Assembly (NCBI RefSeq): GCF_019061125.1
Contig: NZ_JAHQYI010000001.1
Coordinates: 1,178,001 to 1,242,000, forward strand
DNA from: Microbacterium sp. NC79
GTDB taxonomy: Bacteria; Actinomycetota; Actinomycetes; Actinomycetales; Microbacteriaceae
Length of the DNA stretch: 64,000 nt
Reading direction: 5' to 3'
Shown: piece after piece, positions 1 through 7,883 of the stretch
Numbering within the stretch: position 1 is the first letter of the stretch
How the letters are laid out: the number at the start of each line of letters is the position of its first letter
Position numbers and translations under genes: made by a program
Notes under the pieces: model-generated
The model's database searches: none
Told to the model about the DNA's origin: nothing
Seen by the model: only the letters and a program-made list of their open reading frames with translations

Positions 1-130
1 GTTTGCGGCGTTCGTCAATGCCGCTGACCTGGATATTCCGCTCGGCCCTGCACCCTTCATCGTCTTGCTCGGTGCCATCATCGTGACAATCGGTGCCATC
101 TTTACGCTGGTGTCGGCGCGCAAGCTCTGA
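1..130 (+). CDS. C-terminal end of an unidentified membrane protein (partial)
   Basis: The window opens inside a plus-strand reading frame that stops with TGA at 128-130. The visible 42 residues contain a hydrophobic stretch rich in Ile, Leu, Val, Gly and Ala, followed by a short basic end (SARKL). This fits a last transmembrane helix with a cytoplasmic tail. Too little is present to name the family. It lies about 40 bases upstream of the recombinase gene and on the same strand. Confidence 0.6.
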   Translation, partial: FAAFVNAADLDIPLGPAPFIVLLGAIIVTIGAIFTLVSARKL

Positions 131-171
131 CACCGGCGCCCTCGGCCTGGCGCCACGCGGCGCCCCGTCCT

Positions 172-1089
172 GTGCCGCATCATAGAGTCATGAGGCTCGA
201 TGATGCGGCACAGGCGTTCGACGAGCACCTCACCAGGGTGCGACGACTATCTCCTGCGACGACCCGTGCGTACGCTGCCGACCTGCGCGATCTGCGAGCG
301 CACCTCGACGACGACGACATCACGCTGATCGACGTCGATACCCTTCGCGACTGGCTTTGGAGCGCCACCCAGCGGGGCGATGCTCGCTCCACGATTGCGA
401 GACGGACAGCGACGGTGCGTACCTTTTTTGCCTGGGCGCTGGAAAATGGGCATGTCGCAACTGATCCCACACTGCGACTTGTCACGCCAAAGAAGGCGAA
501 GACGCTGCCAGCCGTCGCGACAGCGGCGAGCCTCGACGACGTTCTGACTGGCTTACGCATCGCGGCCGCCGACGGTGATGCGATCGCTTTGCGTGACCAC
601 GCCATGCTTGAGCTGCTGTATGCAGCAGGTATCCGCGTGTCCGAGCTATGCAACCTCGATGTCGACAGTATTGATCGGGAACGCGCCACGGTGCGCGTCT
701 TGGGCAAGGGATCGAAGGAGCGCGTTGTGCCTTTTGGCCTGCCAGCGCGTGATGCGATTGACGCATATCTGACACGCGCGCGGCCCACCTTGGTGGCGCG
801 GGGGAGCGGAACCTCTGCACTATTTCTCGGGGCGCGCGGCGGAAGACTTTCGCCACGCGCGGTGTATGCGGTCGTCTCGCGGGAGATCGCACCGGTAACC
901 GGTCGCGAGCACGTTGGTCCGCACACCCTGCGTCACTCGGCGGCGACTCACCTCATTGATGGCGGCGCGGATTTGCGCGCAGTGCAGGAGATCCTCGGCC
1001 ACGCGAGCCTGGGCACAACCCAGATCTACACGCATGTCTCCAGCGAGCGCCTTGCCGCCGTGTACAAGCTCGCCCACCCGCGCGCTTAA
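172..1089 (+). CDS. xerC: Tyrosine recombinase, XerC/XerD type
   Basis: A 305-residue integrase-family recombinase, expected to resolve chromosome dimers at dif with a partner Xer protein. The N-terminal SAM-like core-binding domain covers about residues 10-100 and the catalytic domain follows. Counting from the GTG at 172, the active-site set is complete: Arg155 (AGIRVSEL), Lys179 (LGKGSKER), His251 and Arg254 (HTLRHSA), His277 (LGHASLG) and Tyr286 (IYTHVS). An ATG at 190 is an alternative start. In many actinobacteria xerC sits just before the rpsB locus. Here about 10 kb of other genes separates them. The match is to Xer proteins rather than to phage integrases: the length is typical and no attachment site or phage gene is nearby. 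Confidence 0.9.
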   Translation: MPHHRVMRLDDAAQAFDEHLTRVRRLSPATTRAYAADLRDLRAHLDDDDITLIDVDTLRDWLWSATQRGDARSTIARRTATVRTFFAWALENGHVATDPTLRLVTPKKAKTLPAVATAASLDDVLTGLRIAAADGDAIALRDHAMLELLYAAGIRVSELCNLDVDSIDRERATVRVLGKGSKERVVPFGLPARDAIDAYLTRARPTLVARGSGTSALFLGARGGRLSPRAVYAVVSREIAPVTGREHVGPHTLRHSAATHLIDGGADLRAVQEILGHASLGTTQIYTHVSSERLAAVYKLAHPRA

Positions 1090-1141
1090 AAGGCAAGCGG
1101 CTCTCGGCGGCTGGCTCTCCTGGTTCCAACTCTGTGCCGCA

Positions 1142-1171
1142 TTCACAGCCATCGAACCGATTCGATAGAAT
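1142..1171 (+). promoter_or_regulatory. Candidate sigma-70-type promoter for the MATE gene
   Basis: TTCACA at 1142-1147 and TAGAAT at 1166-1171 are separated by 18 bases. They lie in the 138-base gap between xerC and the MATE transporter, about 57 bases before its ATG. Assigned by resemblance to the consensus only. Confidence 0.4.
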
Positions 1172-1227
1172 GTCGGACGGCGCCGCATTCGACGCCTCAC
1201 ACCCGCTGCACCCGTGAGAGTTTTTGC

Positions 1228-2694
1228 ATGGCTACTCCGTTGACGACCGGCCGCCCTTGGCGCGTCATCCTTGCGTTTTCTGTACCGCTATTGCTCGGCA
1301 ATATCGTGCAACAGCTGTACCAATTCGCTGATGCTGTTGTCGTCGGCCGCTATCTCGGCGTTAACGCTCTCGCAGCCGTGGGAGCGACGGGTGCTCTGCT
1401 GTTCCTTCTGCTTGGTTTTGCGTGGGGCATGACGAGTGGTTTTGCCATTCCCACTGCCCAGGCGTTCGGTGCGGGTGATGCCCGTGCGGTGCGACGTTCC
1501 GTCGCCGCAGGCGCGCTCCTGACTGCCGTCGTGAGCCTCATCATTTCGGTGGCAGGACCGCTGACGGCGGAGCCAATACTCGTGCTTCTGCAGACGCCAC
1601 CCGAGCTTCTCGCCGAAGCCACGATTTTCACCCAGATCAGCTTCCTCGGTGGGGCAGCGACCATGTTCTTCAACTTCCTCGCCGCGATCATCCGGGCCAT
1701 TGGCGACTCTCGCACACCCCTGGTTTTTCTCACACTGGCGTGCGCACTCAATGTCGGCCTCGTCATTGTGATGGTGGGGCCGCTTGGGTGGGGCGTAGGC
1801 GGCGCAGCCATGGCGACAGTGATCGCGCAGGCGATTTCGGTCGTGCTCTGTATTGACTACGTGCGCCGCCGCGTTCCTGATCTCCGCGTGCAACGAGACG
1901 ACTGGCGCGTGACCCGCGCAGAGCTCGCCGAGCACTTGCGCCTTGGACTGCCCATGGGGTTCCAGGCGTCGATTATCGCGATCGGCACACTGACCGTTCA
2001 GGTAGCGCTGAACACGCTGGGCACGGATGCGGTTGCCGCGTATACGACGGCCGCACGCGTTGACGGTCTTGCCTCAGCGCTCCTGGCTTCGCTCGGCCTT
2101 GCCGTGTCGATGTACACCGCACAAAACATCGGGGCGCGGCGTCCCGACCGCATTCGCCGCGGCATCACGCAAGCGGTGTGGATGGCAATTATCGCCTCTC
2201 TCGTGCTGGGTGCCGTTGTGATCGCATTCGGTGTGCCGCTCGTGCGCCTGTTCGTCGGCGATGGCTCAGAAGAGGTCGTAGAAATGGCCCACCTGATGCT
2301 CATCGTGAATGGCACGACGTACTCCATCCTCGGAGTGTTGTTCGTCGTGCGCGGCGCGCTACAGGGCTTGGGTCAAGCGCTCATTCCGACGATCACCGGC
2401 ATGATCGAACTCGTCATGCGCGTCGTCGCCGCTCTCGTGTTCGGCTCCTGGTTCGGCTACCTCGGTGTCACTTTGAGTAACCCGATGGCGTGGATCGGTG
2501 CTGTCGTTGTGCTGGTACCTGCCTACATGGTGGCGCATCGCAAGCTCGCCGATATGAAGGTCGACCCGGTAGAAATGACGTTGACAACGCCGATCCCGGT
2601 AATTGGTCCGACCGACAGTTCGCTCGTCGTTGACGCCGTCGTCACTCAGCCTGTGATGGTAGTGCGGCCGCGGGTCGGCCGCCGCTCAAGATAG
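1228..2694 (+). CDS. MATE-family multidrug/cation efflux transporter
   Basis: A 488-residue polytopic membrane protein of the MATE fold. The N-terminus (PLLLGNIVQQLYQFADAVVVGR) is the classic MATE opening, followed by about 12 hydrophobic segments in two similar halves. Members export drugs or cationic metabolites using proton or sodium gradients; the substrate here is unknown. The tail after about residue 440 is hydrophilic. The gene is convergent with the ABC ATPase gene and the two stop regions overlap by 9 bases (2686-2694). It stands alone on the plus strand, so there is no operon evidence tying it to the F420 genes downstream. Confidence 0.88.
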   Translation: MATPLTTGRPWRVILAFSVPLLLGNIVQQLYQFADAVVVGRYLGVNALAAVGATGALLFLLLGFAWGMTSGFAIPTAQAFGAGDARAVRRSVAAGALLTAVVSLIISVAGPLTAEPILVLLQTPPELLAEATIFTQISFLGGAATMFFNFLAAIIRAIGDSRTPLVFLTLACALNVGLVIVMVGPLGWGVGGAAMATVIAQAISVVLCIDYVRRRVPDLRVQRDDWRVTRAELAEHLRLGLPMGFQASIIAIGTLTVQVALNTLGTDAVAAYTTAARVDGLASALLASLGLAVSMYTAQNIGARRPDRIRRGITQAVWMAIIASLVLGAVVIAFGVPLVRLFVGDGSEEVVEMAHLMLIVNGTTYSILGVLFVVRGALQGLGQALIPTITGMIELVMRVVAALVFGSWFGYLGVTLSNPMAWIGAVVVLVPAYMVAHRKLADMKVDPVEMTLTTPIPVIGPTDSSLVVDAVVTQPVMVVRPRVGRRSR

Positions 2695-3462
2695 CGCCGG
2701 AAAGACCAGTAACGGGCGATCGCTCCCTGGTCGATTGACGATATCCAGATCAATATCCCAGACGTCCGCGATGATCTCCGCGGTGAGAACATCGCGCACC
2801 GCTCCCGCCGCGGCGACCTGGCCGTTAGCGAGGACGACAACGTGGTCGGCAAACGCGGCCGCGTGATTGAGATCGTGCAACGCGGCGATGATTGTCGTGC
2901 CTGTTTGCGACAGCTCATGGAGCAGACGCATGGTGTCCCACTGCGCGCGAACATCGAGGTGATTTGTCGGCTCGTCTGCCAGCAGAAGCGTCGGCTGTTG
3001 TGCGAGTGCACGCGCGAGGTTCACCCGTTGCCGCTCACCGCCTGAGAGCGTGGCCACATCGCGGTCGGCGAGTTCCATCGCGCCAGCGGCGACGAGACTT
3101 GCGGCGATCACGGCGTCATCGTCAGCGGTGGTCGCGAGCCACCCCTGATGCGGTACGCGGCCAAGAGCGACGACATCGCGGCCAGTCAGCCCCTGAGCCG
3201 CTGCCCACTCCTGCTCAATGAGTGCGATGCGTTGAGCCCGTTGGCGACGACGCATCGCACTCAATGGTTCCGCACCCAATGCCATCTCGCCGCTGTCCTG
3301 CCGCAGGGCGCCAGCGATGAGACGCAGCAGGGTACTCTTTCCGGAACCATTAGGGCCGAGCAGCGCCGTCACCGCACCAGAAGGCGCCGTAATGTCGACG
3401 CCGTCGACGATGAGACGATGCGAGCGCGTGAACGTCACGCGCTGTGTGTGCAGGGCACTCAT
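2686..3462 (-). CDS. ABC transporter ATP-binding protein, FecE type (putative F420-0 importer)
   Basis: A 258-residue ATPase subunit of a type II (BtuCD/FhuC-like) importer. Visible motifs are Walker A (GPNGSGKST), the signature LSGGERQR, Walker B with LLLADEPTNHLD, and an H-loop histidine (ALHDLNHA). It is the last gene of a three-gene minus-strand operon; its ATG overlaps the permease stop by 4 bases, indicating translational coupling. By family alone the cargo could be ferric siderophore, haem or cobalamin. The neighbouring Fgd and LLM genes favour the actinobacterial cassette that TIGRFAMs describes as a proposed F420-0 transporter (TIGR03868/TIGR03869/TIGR03873). The cargo is an inference from context. 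Confidence 0.9.
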   Translation of the reverse strand: MSALHTQRVTFTRSHRLIVDGVDITAPSGAVTALLGPNGSGKSTLLRLIAGALRQDSGEMALGAEPLSAMRRRQRAQRIALIEQEWAAAQGLTGRDVVALGRVPHQGWLATTADDDAVIAASLVAAGAMELADRDVATLSGGERQRVNLARALAQQPTLLLADEPTNHLDVRAQWDTMRLLHELSQTGTTIIAALHDLNHAAAFADHVVVLANGQVAAAGAVRDVLTAEIIADVWDIDLDIVNRPGSDRPLLVFPALS

Positions 3463-4529
3463 CGCCGCTGACCTCGCATTCGCATCATCAGAATCGCGAA
3501 CACCGGGCCGCCGATCAGCGCCGTCACGATGCCAACCGGAAGCTCCCGCGGATCAAACATCGTGCGTGCCACCGTGTCTGCCCAAACCATGAACACGGCG
3601 CCAGCGAGAAAAGACAGCGGTAAGACGATGCGGTGAGCGGCACCGACGACGGCTCGTACCGCGTGCGGCAGGATCAGGCCGATGAACCCGATGGAACCAC
3701 TGGCTGACACGAGCGCACCGGTCAAGAGCGCGGTGACGACGAAGAGCGTGAGACGTAAGCGTGGCACCGCAACTCCCAACGCGGTTGCCGCCGTATCGCC
3801 GAGTACCAGGGCGTCAAGCGATCGTGCTGAGGCGAGCAGAGGCACCGCACATATCGCGACCGCGAGGCCAACGAGCGCGGCATCTGCCCAGTTTGCGCCT
3901 GCCATTGAGCCGAGCAACCACGCGAGCATCTCGCGGTAGGTGTCGTTGCCCGCGCTCCAAAAGATGACAAGGCTGGTGAGCGCGGAGAGCACTGCAGAGA
4001 CGGCGAGGCCGGCGAGAATGATCGTGGTGGGGGAGAACGCGCCCGCTGCGCGAGCCAGTGCGAGCGTGAGCAACAGTGCGAGAAGGGCGCCGGCAAACGC
4101 CGCGAAGGGGAGGGCTATGCTCGCGCCCAGCACCAGCACGAGCACCGCGCCTGTGGAGGCACCGGACGAGAGGCCAAGCAGGTACGGGTCGGCGAGCGGG
4201 TTGCGCGTCAGCGACTGCATCACCGCACCCGCCACGGCGAGCCCGCCGCCCACAGCTGCGGCGGTGAGAACGCGCGGCATGCGAGATTCCCAAACGATGG
4301 CGTCTCTGGTGAGGGAAAGGACGGGATCGCCACCGGTGAGGTGAGCCCAAATCGTCCCCATAACTTCACTCGGTTGCAGGTCAGCAGGGCCAAACAACAC
4401 CGCGGCGACGATGGAGACAGGCAGGGCCAGCACCAACACGATTGCCGTCAGAAGTGTCGCAGCGCGGCGGGTTGCTTGCGGCTGAGGTGGCGCGGGCGTA
4501 ACGCCTGCGGTGGTGAGTGCCGACGTCAT
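3459..4529 (-). CDS. ABC transporter permease, FecCD type (putative F420-0 importer)
   Basis: A 356-residue FecCD/BtuC-family permease. It has an N-terminal cytoplasmic tail of about 30 residues and roughly 9-10 hydrophobic segments. Family landmarks include RMPRVLTAAAVGGGLAVAGAVMQ near residue 85 and the glycine-rich segment GFIGLILPHAVR near residue 275, which forms the contact region with the ATPase. Its ATG overlaps the stop of the lipoprotein gene by 4 bases, and its own stop overlaps the ATPase start, so all three subunits are translationally coupled. It would work as a homodimer in the cytoplasmic membrane. Confidence 0.9.
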   Translation of the reverse strand: MTSALTTAGVTPAPPQPQATRRAATLLTAIVLVLALPVSIVAAVLFGPADLQPSEVMGTIWAHLTGGDPVLSLTRDAIVWESRMPRVLTAAAVGGGLAVAGAVMQSLTRNPLADPYLLGLSSGASTGAVLVLVLGASIALPFAAFAGALLALLLTLALARAAGAFSPTTIILAGLAVSAVLSALTSLVIFWSAGNDTYREMLAWLLGSMAGANWADAALVGLAVAICAVPLLASARSLDALVLGDTAATALGVAVPRLRLTLFVVTALLTGALVSASGSIGFIGLILPHAVRAVVGAAHRIVLPLSFLAGAVFMVWADTVARTMFDPRELPVGIVTALIGGPVFAILMMRMRGQRR

Positions 4530-5512
4530 AGTGCGTCAAGCTGCGCCACGATCGACGCCACCGCATCGACGTTGCGCACGCCCGCCTCCGCGGCCGCAAA
4601 ATCCAGCGTCACAAAGCGCTCGTTGATAACGGCATCGAGCGTTGACATCACTGGATCAGCTTTCAGTAGTGTGATCTTGTCTTCGATCGTGTTCCCTGGG
4701 GAGGCGATCAGAATAATGACATCGGGGTTCTTTTCGGCGACCGCTTCCCACGACGTTGAGGTCCACGTGTCTTTAACATCGGCGAAGATATTCGCGACAC
4801 CCGCAGCCTTCATCAGCATGGCTGGCGCGCCGATTCCCGCACCGACGTATGGTTGCTCGCGGCCAGACGAGTACCAGAGCGCCGTGAGCCCCTCACCGTT
4901 CGGCACGATCGCGTCGAGTTGCGCTCGCTGGCGGGCGACTAACGTCTGGGCTGCTTGTTCGGCGCCGAAGATGTCGCCAGCCTCCAGAAAGGAATCAAAC
5001 ACCACATCAAACGTCAGCGGGTTCGGCATGTACTCGACTGCCTTGCAAGCGGAAGGCGCCACATAGGTTCCGATACCGAGCTGCTCAAGTGCCGCACGCT
5101 CGCCAACGCCATCAGCCGAAAAGTTTGACTCCCAGCCCGCAAAAACGAAGTCTGGCTCCAGATTGAGAACAGCCTCATGCGACGGTAGCCCCTTCGACAA
5201 CACCGGAACCTCGGAGGCTGCGGCTGCGTATGCTGCGGGCACGTCGCCATCGAGGTAGGCAGTTGCGATCATTCGATCTTCGAGCCCCAAAGCCAGCAGG
5301 AGCTCGAACGTTGTCGACTTGATCGTCAGAATCCGCTCCGGCTCGGTGCCTTCGGCAACCGTGGTCCCGCAGTTGTCAACCGTAGTCGCGGCGGACGCAC
5401 TCGCGGTGGGCGATGCGGTGATTGGCGTCTCTGTCGAGGAGCACCCCACCACGGTCATGCCCATGATTACGAGAGCGGCGACGGATGCGGCACGACGGGA
5501 GCGCGGGAACAT
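4526..5512 (-). CDS. Substrate-binding lipoprotein of the ABC importer (putative F420-0 binding)
   Basis: A 328-residue extracellular binding protein. A start 11 codons upstream is possible, but the ATG at 5512 follows AGGAGA at ideal spacing and begins a proper lipoprotein signal: MFPRSRR, a hydrophobic core, then VVGCSS, in which Cys is the lipidated residue. After a Ser/Thr/Ala-rich linker comes a class III periplasmic-binding fold (BtuF/FecB-like), with ERILTIKST before the first helix and EAVLNLEPDFVFAG later. The 'VDNCG ... TIKST' opening resembles what I recall of the TIGR03868 family of proposed F420-0 binding proteins. Siderophore or cobalamin binding remains possible. No cobalamin riboswitch or clear iron-box operator is visible upstream, which argues mildly against those cargos. 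Confidence 0.82.
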   Translation of the reverse strand: MFPRSRRAASVAALVIMGMTVVGCSSTETPITASPTASASAATTVDNCGTTVAEGTEPERILTIKSTTFELLLALGLEDRMIATAYLDGDVPAAYAAAASEVPVLSKGLPSHEAVLNLEPDFVFAGWESNFSADGVGERAALEQLGIGTYVAPSACKAVEYMPNPLTFDVVFDSFLEAGDIFGAEQAAQTLVARQRAQLDAIVPNGEGLTALWYSSGREQPYVGAGIGAPAMLMKAAGVANIFADVKDTWTSTSWEAVAEKNPDVIILIASPGNTIEDKITLLKADPVMSTLDAVINERFVTLDFAAAEAGVRNVDAVASIVAQLDAL

Positions 5513-5584
5513 GATTCTCCTGAGAACGAACTCGAGTGAGCGCACGACAAGCGCCGGTGTCGTCGTTCAATGCAGAACCACTGG

Positions 5585-5602
5585 TCAGCCAAGGCGGGCT
5601 GA
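5585..5602. promoter_or_regulatory. Inverted repeat in the divergent importer/LLM promoter region
   Basis: TCAGCC (5585-5590) and GGCTGA (5597-5602) form a perfect 6-base dyad with a 6-base spacer. It lies in the 225-base region between the importer lipoprotein (minus strand) and the LLM gene (plus strand). The position suits an operator for either gene, but the arms are short. Confidence 0.3.
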
Positions 5603-5737
5603 TGATTCCATTCTATGAACGCTCGCGCGTGGTGGGGCGTGAACGCAGGCAACAAACCGAACCAATCGCAACGGTTGCCCTACGCTGAGATCGACACATC
5701 TGTGCGCGACGACGCCGTGCGCAGGGGAGAAGGAGCC

Positions 5738-6733
5738 ATGCCAAAGACGACACGCGCTCACTTCGTCGCCGCGCTCGAGCAGCTCGCACCCGCAGAGGCG
5801 GTAGCTGTTGCCGCGCTTGCAGACGATTCGGGCTTCGCCGGTGCCGTTGTCTTTGACCGTTATCAGCCATGGCTGCCTCAACAGGGCGAAGCATCGTTCT
5901 GCTGGACGGTCGCTGGCGCGATCGCGACGCAGATTTCCGGTGCCGTGACGGTATCCGCTGTGCCCGGCTACCGCATGCATCCCGCGGTCGTTGCGCAAGC
6001 CAGCGCCACGGTGGCGGCGCTGGTGCCTGGTCGCCACACCCTGCAGTTATCGTCTGGCGACGCGATTGATGAACACATCACCGGAACCTACTGGCCAGAA
6101 GCGCACGAACGTGCGGCCCGTCTTTTTGAATCTGCCGATATCGTTCGAAAGCTGTTTGCCGGTTCCGGTCGTGGCGGCGATATTCGGCACGCTGGCGCAC
6201 ACTACCGCGTGGAATCCGCGCGCCTGTGGACGATGCCTGCCATCGCGCCCAGAGTTCAGGTGTGGGCAGGCGGGCCCGTGACCGCGCGGCGAGCCGGACG
6301 CGAGGGTCTCGGAATTGTGATGCAAGCGGGCCCCGCAGATCGCATGATGACCCTGCTCCGCGCTTTTCGTGACGGACAGCGTGAGGGACGGCACACCGAC
6401 ACGGAGGCAACCGTCTACGCCCAACTGTCGTGGGGCGCAACCGACGATGAAGCGATGGCCAACGCACTGGCGGACTGGCCGATGGCGGGCCTGCGGTTTC
6501 CGCGAGGCGACATTCGCTCACCTTTTGATGTGGCACAACTGGCGCGCACGGTGACGGCCGCCGACATTGCCGAGCGGATTCCTGTTTCTGCCTCGCCAGA
6601 TGTGCACAGGCGGCACCTGGAGTCGCTGCGTGACATGGGCTTCGATAACCTGCACGTGCACAACGTAGGCCGCAATCAGCGCGAGTGGATCGCGACCTTC
6701 GCCGAACACATCGCACCATCCCTGCAGGGGTAG
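5738..6733 (+). CDS. LLM-family protein, diverged paralog of F420-dependent glucose-6-phosphate dehydrogenase
   Basis: A 331-residue luciferase-like (TIM-barrel, F420/FMN) protein. The frame is open back to 5615, but the ATG at 5738 has a strong Shine-Dalgarno (GGGGAGAAGGAG) and gives the normal family length. It aligns along its length with the Fgd encoded just downstream: DRYQPW matches DHFQPW, and SSGDAIDE matches GSGEALNE. Key Fgd positions differ. The catalytic His is Arg41, the Glu acid is Asp108, and the phosphate-site Lys in TSGKG is absent (QAGPA). It therefore probably binds a deazaflavin or flavin but acts on something other than glucose-6-phosphate. The Fgd start follows 54 bases after its stop, so the two are probably one operon. 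Confidence 0.8.
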   Translation: MPKTTRAHFVAALEQLAPAEAVAVAALADDSGFAGAVVFDRYQPWLPQQGEASFCWTVAGAIATQISGAVTVSAVPGYRMHPAVVAQASATVAALVPGRHTLQLSSGDAIDEHITGTYWPEAHERAARLFESADIVRKLFAGSGRGGDIRHAGAHYRVESARLWTMPAIAPRVQVWAGGPVTARRAGREGLGIVMQAGPADRMMTLLRAFRDGQREGRHTDTEATVYAQLSWGATDDEAMANALADWPMAGLRFPRGDIRSPFDVAQLARTVTAADIAERIPVSASPDVHRRHLESLRDMGFDNLHVHNVGRNQREWIATFAEHIAPSLQG

Positions 6734-6787
6734 CGGGATGCGGGGCAGATTGATCGCCGTGAACTCAATGAAGAGATGGAGCAGAAC

Positions 6788-7816
6788 ATGGTGAAACTCG
6801 GATACAAGGCGTCCGCCGAACAGTTTGGGCCGCGACAGCTGGTTGACTACGCCGTTATGGCCGAGCGATACGGTTTCGAATCGGTCGCCGTCAGCGATCA
6901 TTTTCAGCCTTGGCGATACACCGGTGGCCACGCACCGTTCGCGATCGCGTGGGCGGCTGCTGTTGGTGAGAACACCTCGACGATTCGAATCGGAACCAGT
7001 GTCACGACGCCGACTTTCCGGTACAACCCCGCGGTTCTTGCGCAAGCATTCGCGACTCTCGGTGTTTTGAATCCAGATCGCGTCTGGCTCGGCGTGGGTA
7101 GCGGTGAGGCTCTCAACGAGATCGCCACGGGCTGGAGCGGTACGGGGGAGCCTCAATGGCCCGAGTTTCGGGAGCGATTCGCCCGCCTCCGCGAATCAGT
7201 GCGACTGATGCGCGCGCTGTGGACAGGAGAACGCGTGAGTTTCGCGGGCGACTACTACTCGACAAATGACGCCTCGATTTACGACGTACCTGCCGACGGT
7301 ATTCCGGTCTACATCGCGGCAGGCGGTCCGACCGTCGCGAAGTACGCTGGCCGAGCGGGGGACGGCTTCATCGTCACCTCGGGCAAGGGTCGTGAACTGT
7401 ACACTGACCAGCTCGTTCCAGCGATGAAAGAAGGGCTGAGCCTCTCAGGTCGCACGATGAACGATATCGATCGCATGATCGAGATCAAGATCTCGTACGA
7501 AGAGACAGCGCAGAAGGCCTTGGAGAACACGAAGTTTTGGGCGCCCTTGTCGCTATCGAAGGAACAGAAGCACGACATCACCGACCCGGTCGAGATGGAA
7601 CGGGCGGCTGACGCGCTTCCGATAGATCAGGTCGCGAAGCGATGGATCGTCGGCACCGACCCGGAACAGATCGTCGCGCAGGTCAAGGACTATGTCGGCT
7701 GGGGCTTCAACCACCTCGTGTTTCATGCGCCCGGTCATGATCAGGAGCGTTTTATGCAGCTCTTTGCCCGCGACCTTGCGCCACGCCTGCGTGAGCTTCA
7801 GACGCCTGCGGCGTAA
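6788..7816 (+). CDS. fgd: F420-dependent glucose-6-phosphate dehydrogenase
   Basis: A 342-residue enzyme that oxidises glucose-6-phosphate to 6-phosphogluconolactone while reducing coenzyme F420. It is very close to mycobacterial Fgd1 over its whole length: [14 protein letters not shown] at the start, SDHFQPW with the catalytic His at 38, GSGEALNE with Glu107, [10 protein letters not shown] and AKRWIVG for phosphate binding, and FHAPGHDQ near the end. I chose the ATG at 6788 over 6776 because GGAG at 6778-6781 is correctly spaced and the protein then begins as Fgd1 does. It would supply reduced F420 to the LLM oxidoreductases encoded nearby. No F420 biosynthesis gene is visible in the window. 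Confidence 0.95.
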   Translation: MVKLGYKASAEQFGPRQLVDYAVMAERYGFESVAVSDHFQPWRYTGGHAPFAIAWAAAVGENTSTIRIGTSVTTPTFRYNPAVLAQAFATLGVLNPDRVWLGVGSGEALNEIATGWSGTGEPQWPEFRERFARLRESVRLMRALWTGERVSFAGDYYSTNDASIYDVPADGIPVYIAAGGPTVAKYAGRAGDGFIVTSGKGRELYTDQLVPAMKEGLSLSGRTMNDIDRMIEIKISYEETAQKALENTKFWAPLSLSKEQKHDITDPVEMERAADALPIDQVAKRWIVGTDPEQIVAQVKDYVGWGFNHLVFHAPGHDQERFMQLFARDLAPRLRELQTPAA

Positions 7817-7820
7817 CGAA

Positions 7821-7854
7821 AAGTGGGGAGGAAACTATCGATCCCTCCCCACTT
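7821..7854. terminator. Bidirectional terminator between fgd and the fused oxidase gene
   Basis: AAGTGGGGAGG (7821-7831) pairs perfectly with CCTCCCCACTT (7844-7854) across a 12-base loop. It lies between two convergent genes, 5 bases after the fgd stop. Confidence 0.75.
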
Positions 7855-7883
7855 GTCTGGCAGAGCGCTACCCGCGTACCTCG

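Noticed and set aside
172..1089. Phage or integron integrase with an adjacent mobile element
   Set aside because: Length and motifs fit chromosomal XerC, and no attachment repeats, phage genes or cassette structure are visible in the following 10 kb.
2686..5512. Assignment of the ABC importer to siderophore or vitamin B12 uptake
   Set aside because: Not excluded by fold, but no cobalamin riboswitch or obvious iron-box operator is seen upstream and the genomic partners are F420 enzymes, so it is kept only as the alternative.
5615..5737. Longer N-terminus for the LLM gene from ATG 5615
   Set aside because: The extension is not LLM-like and the ATG at 5738 has a strong ribosome-binding site and family-standard length.
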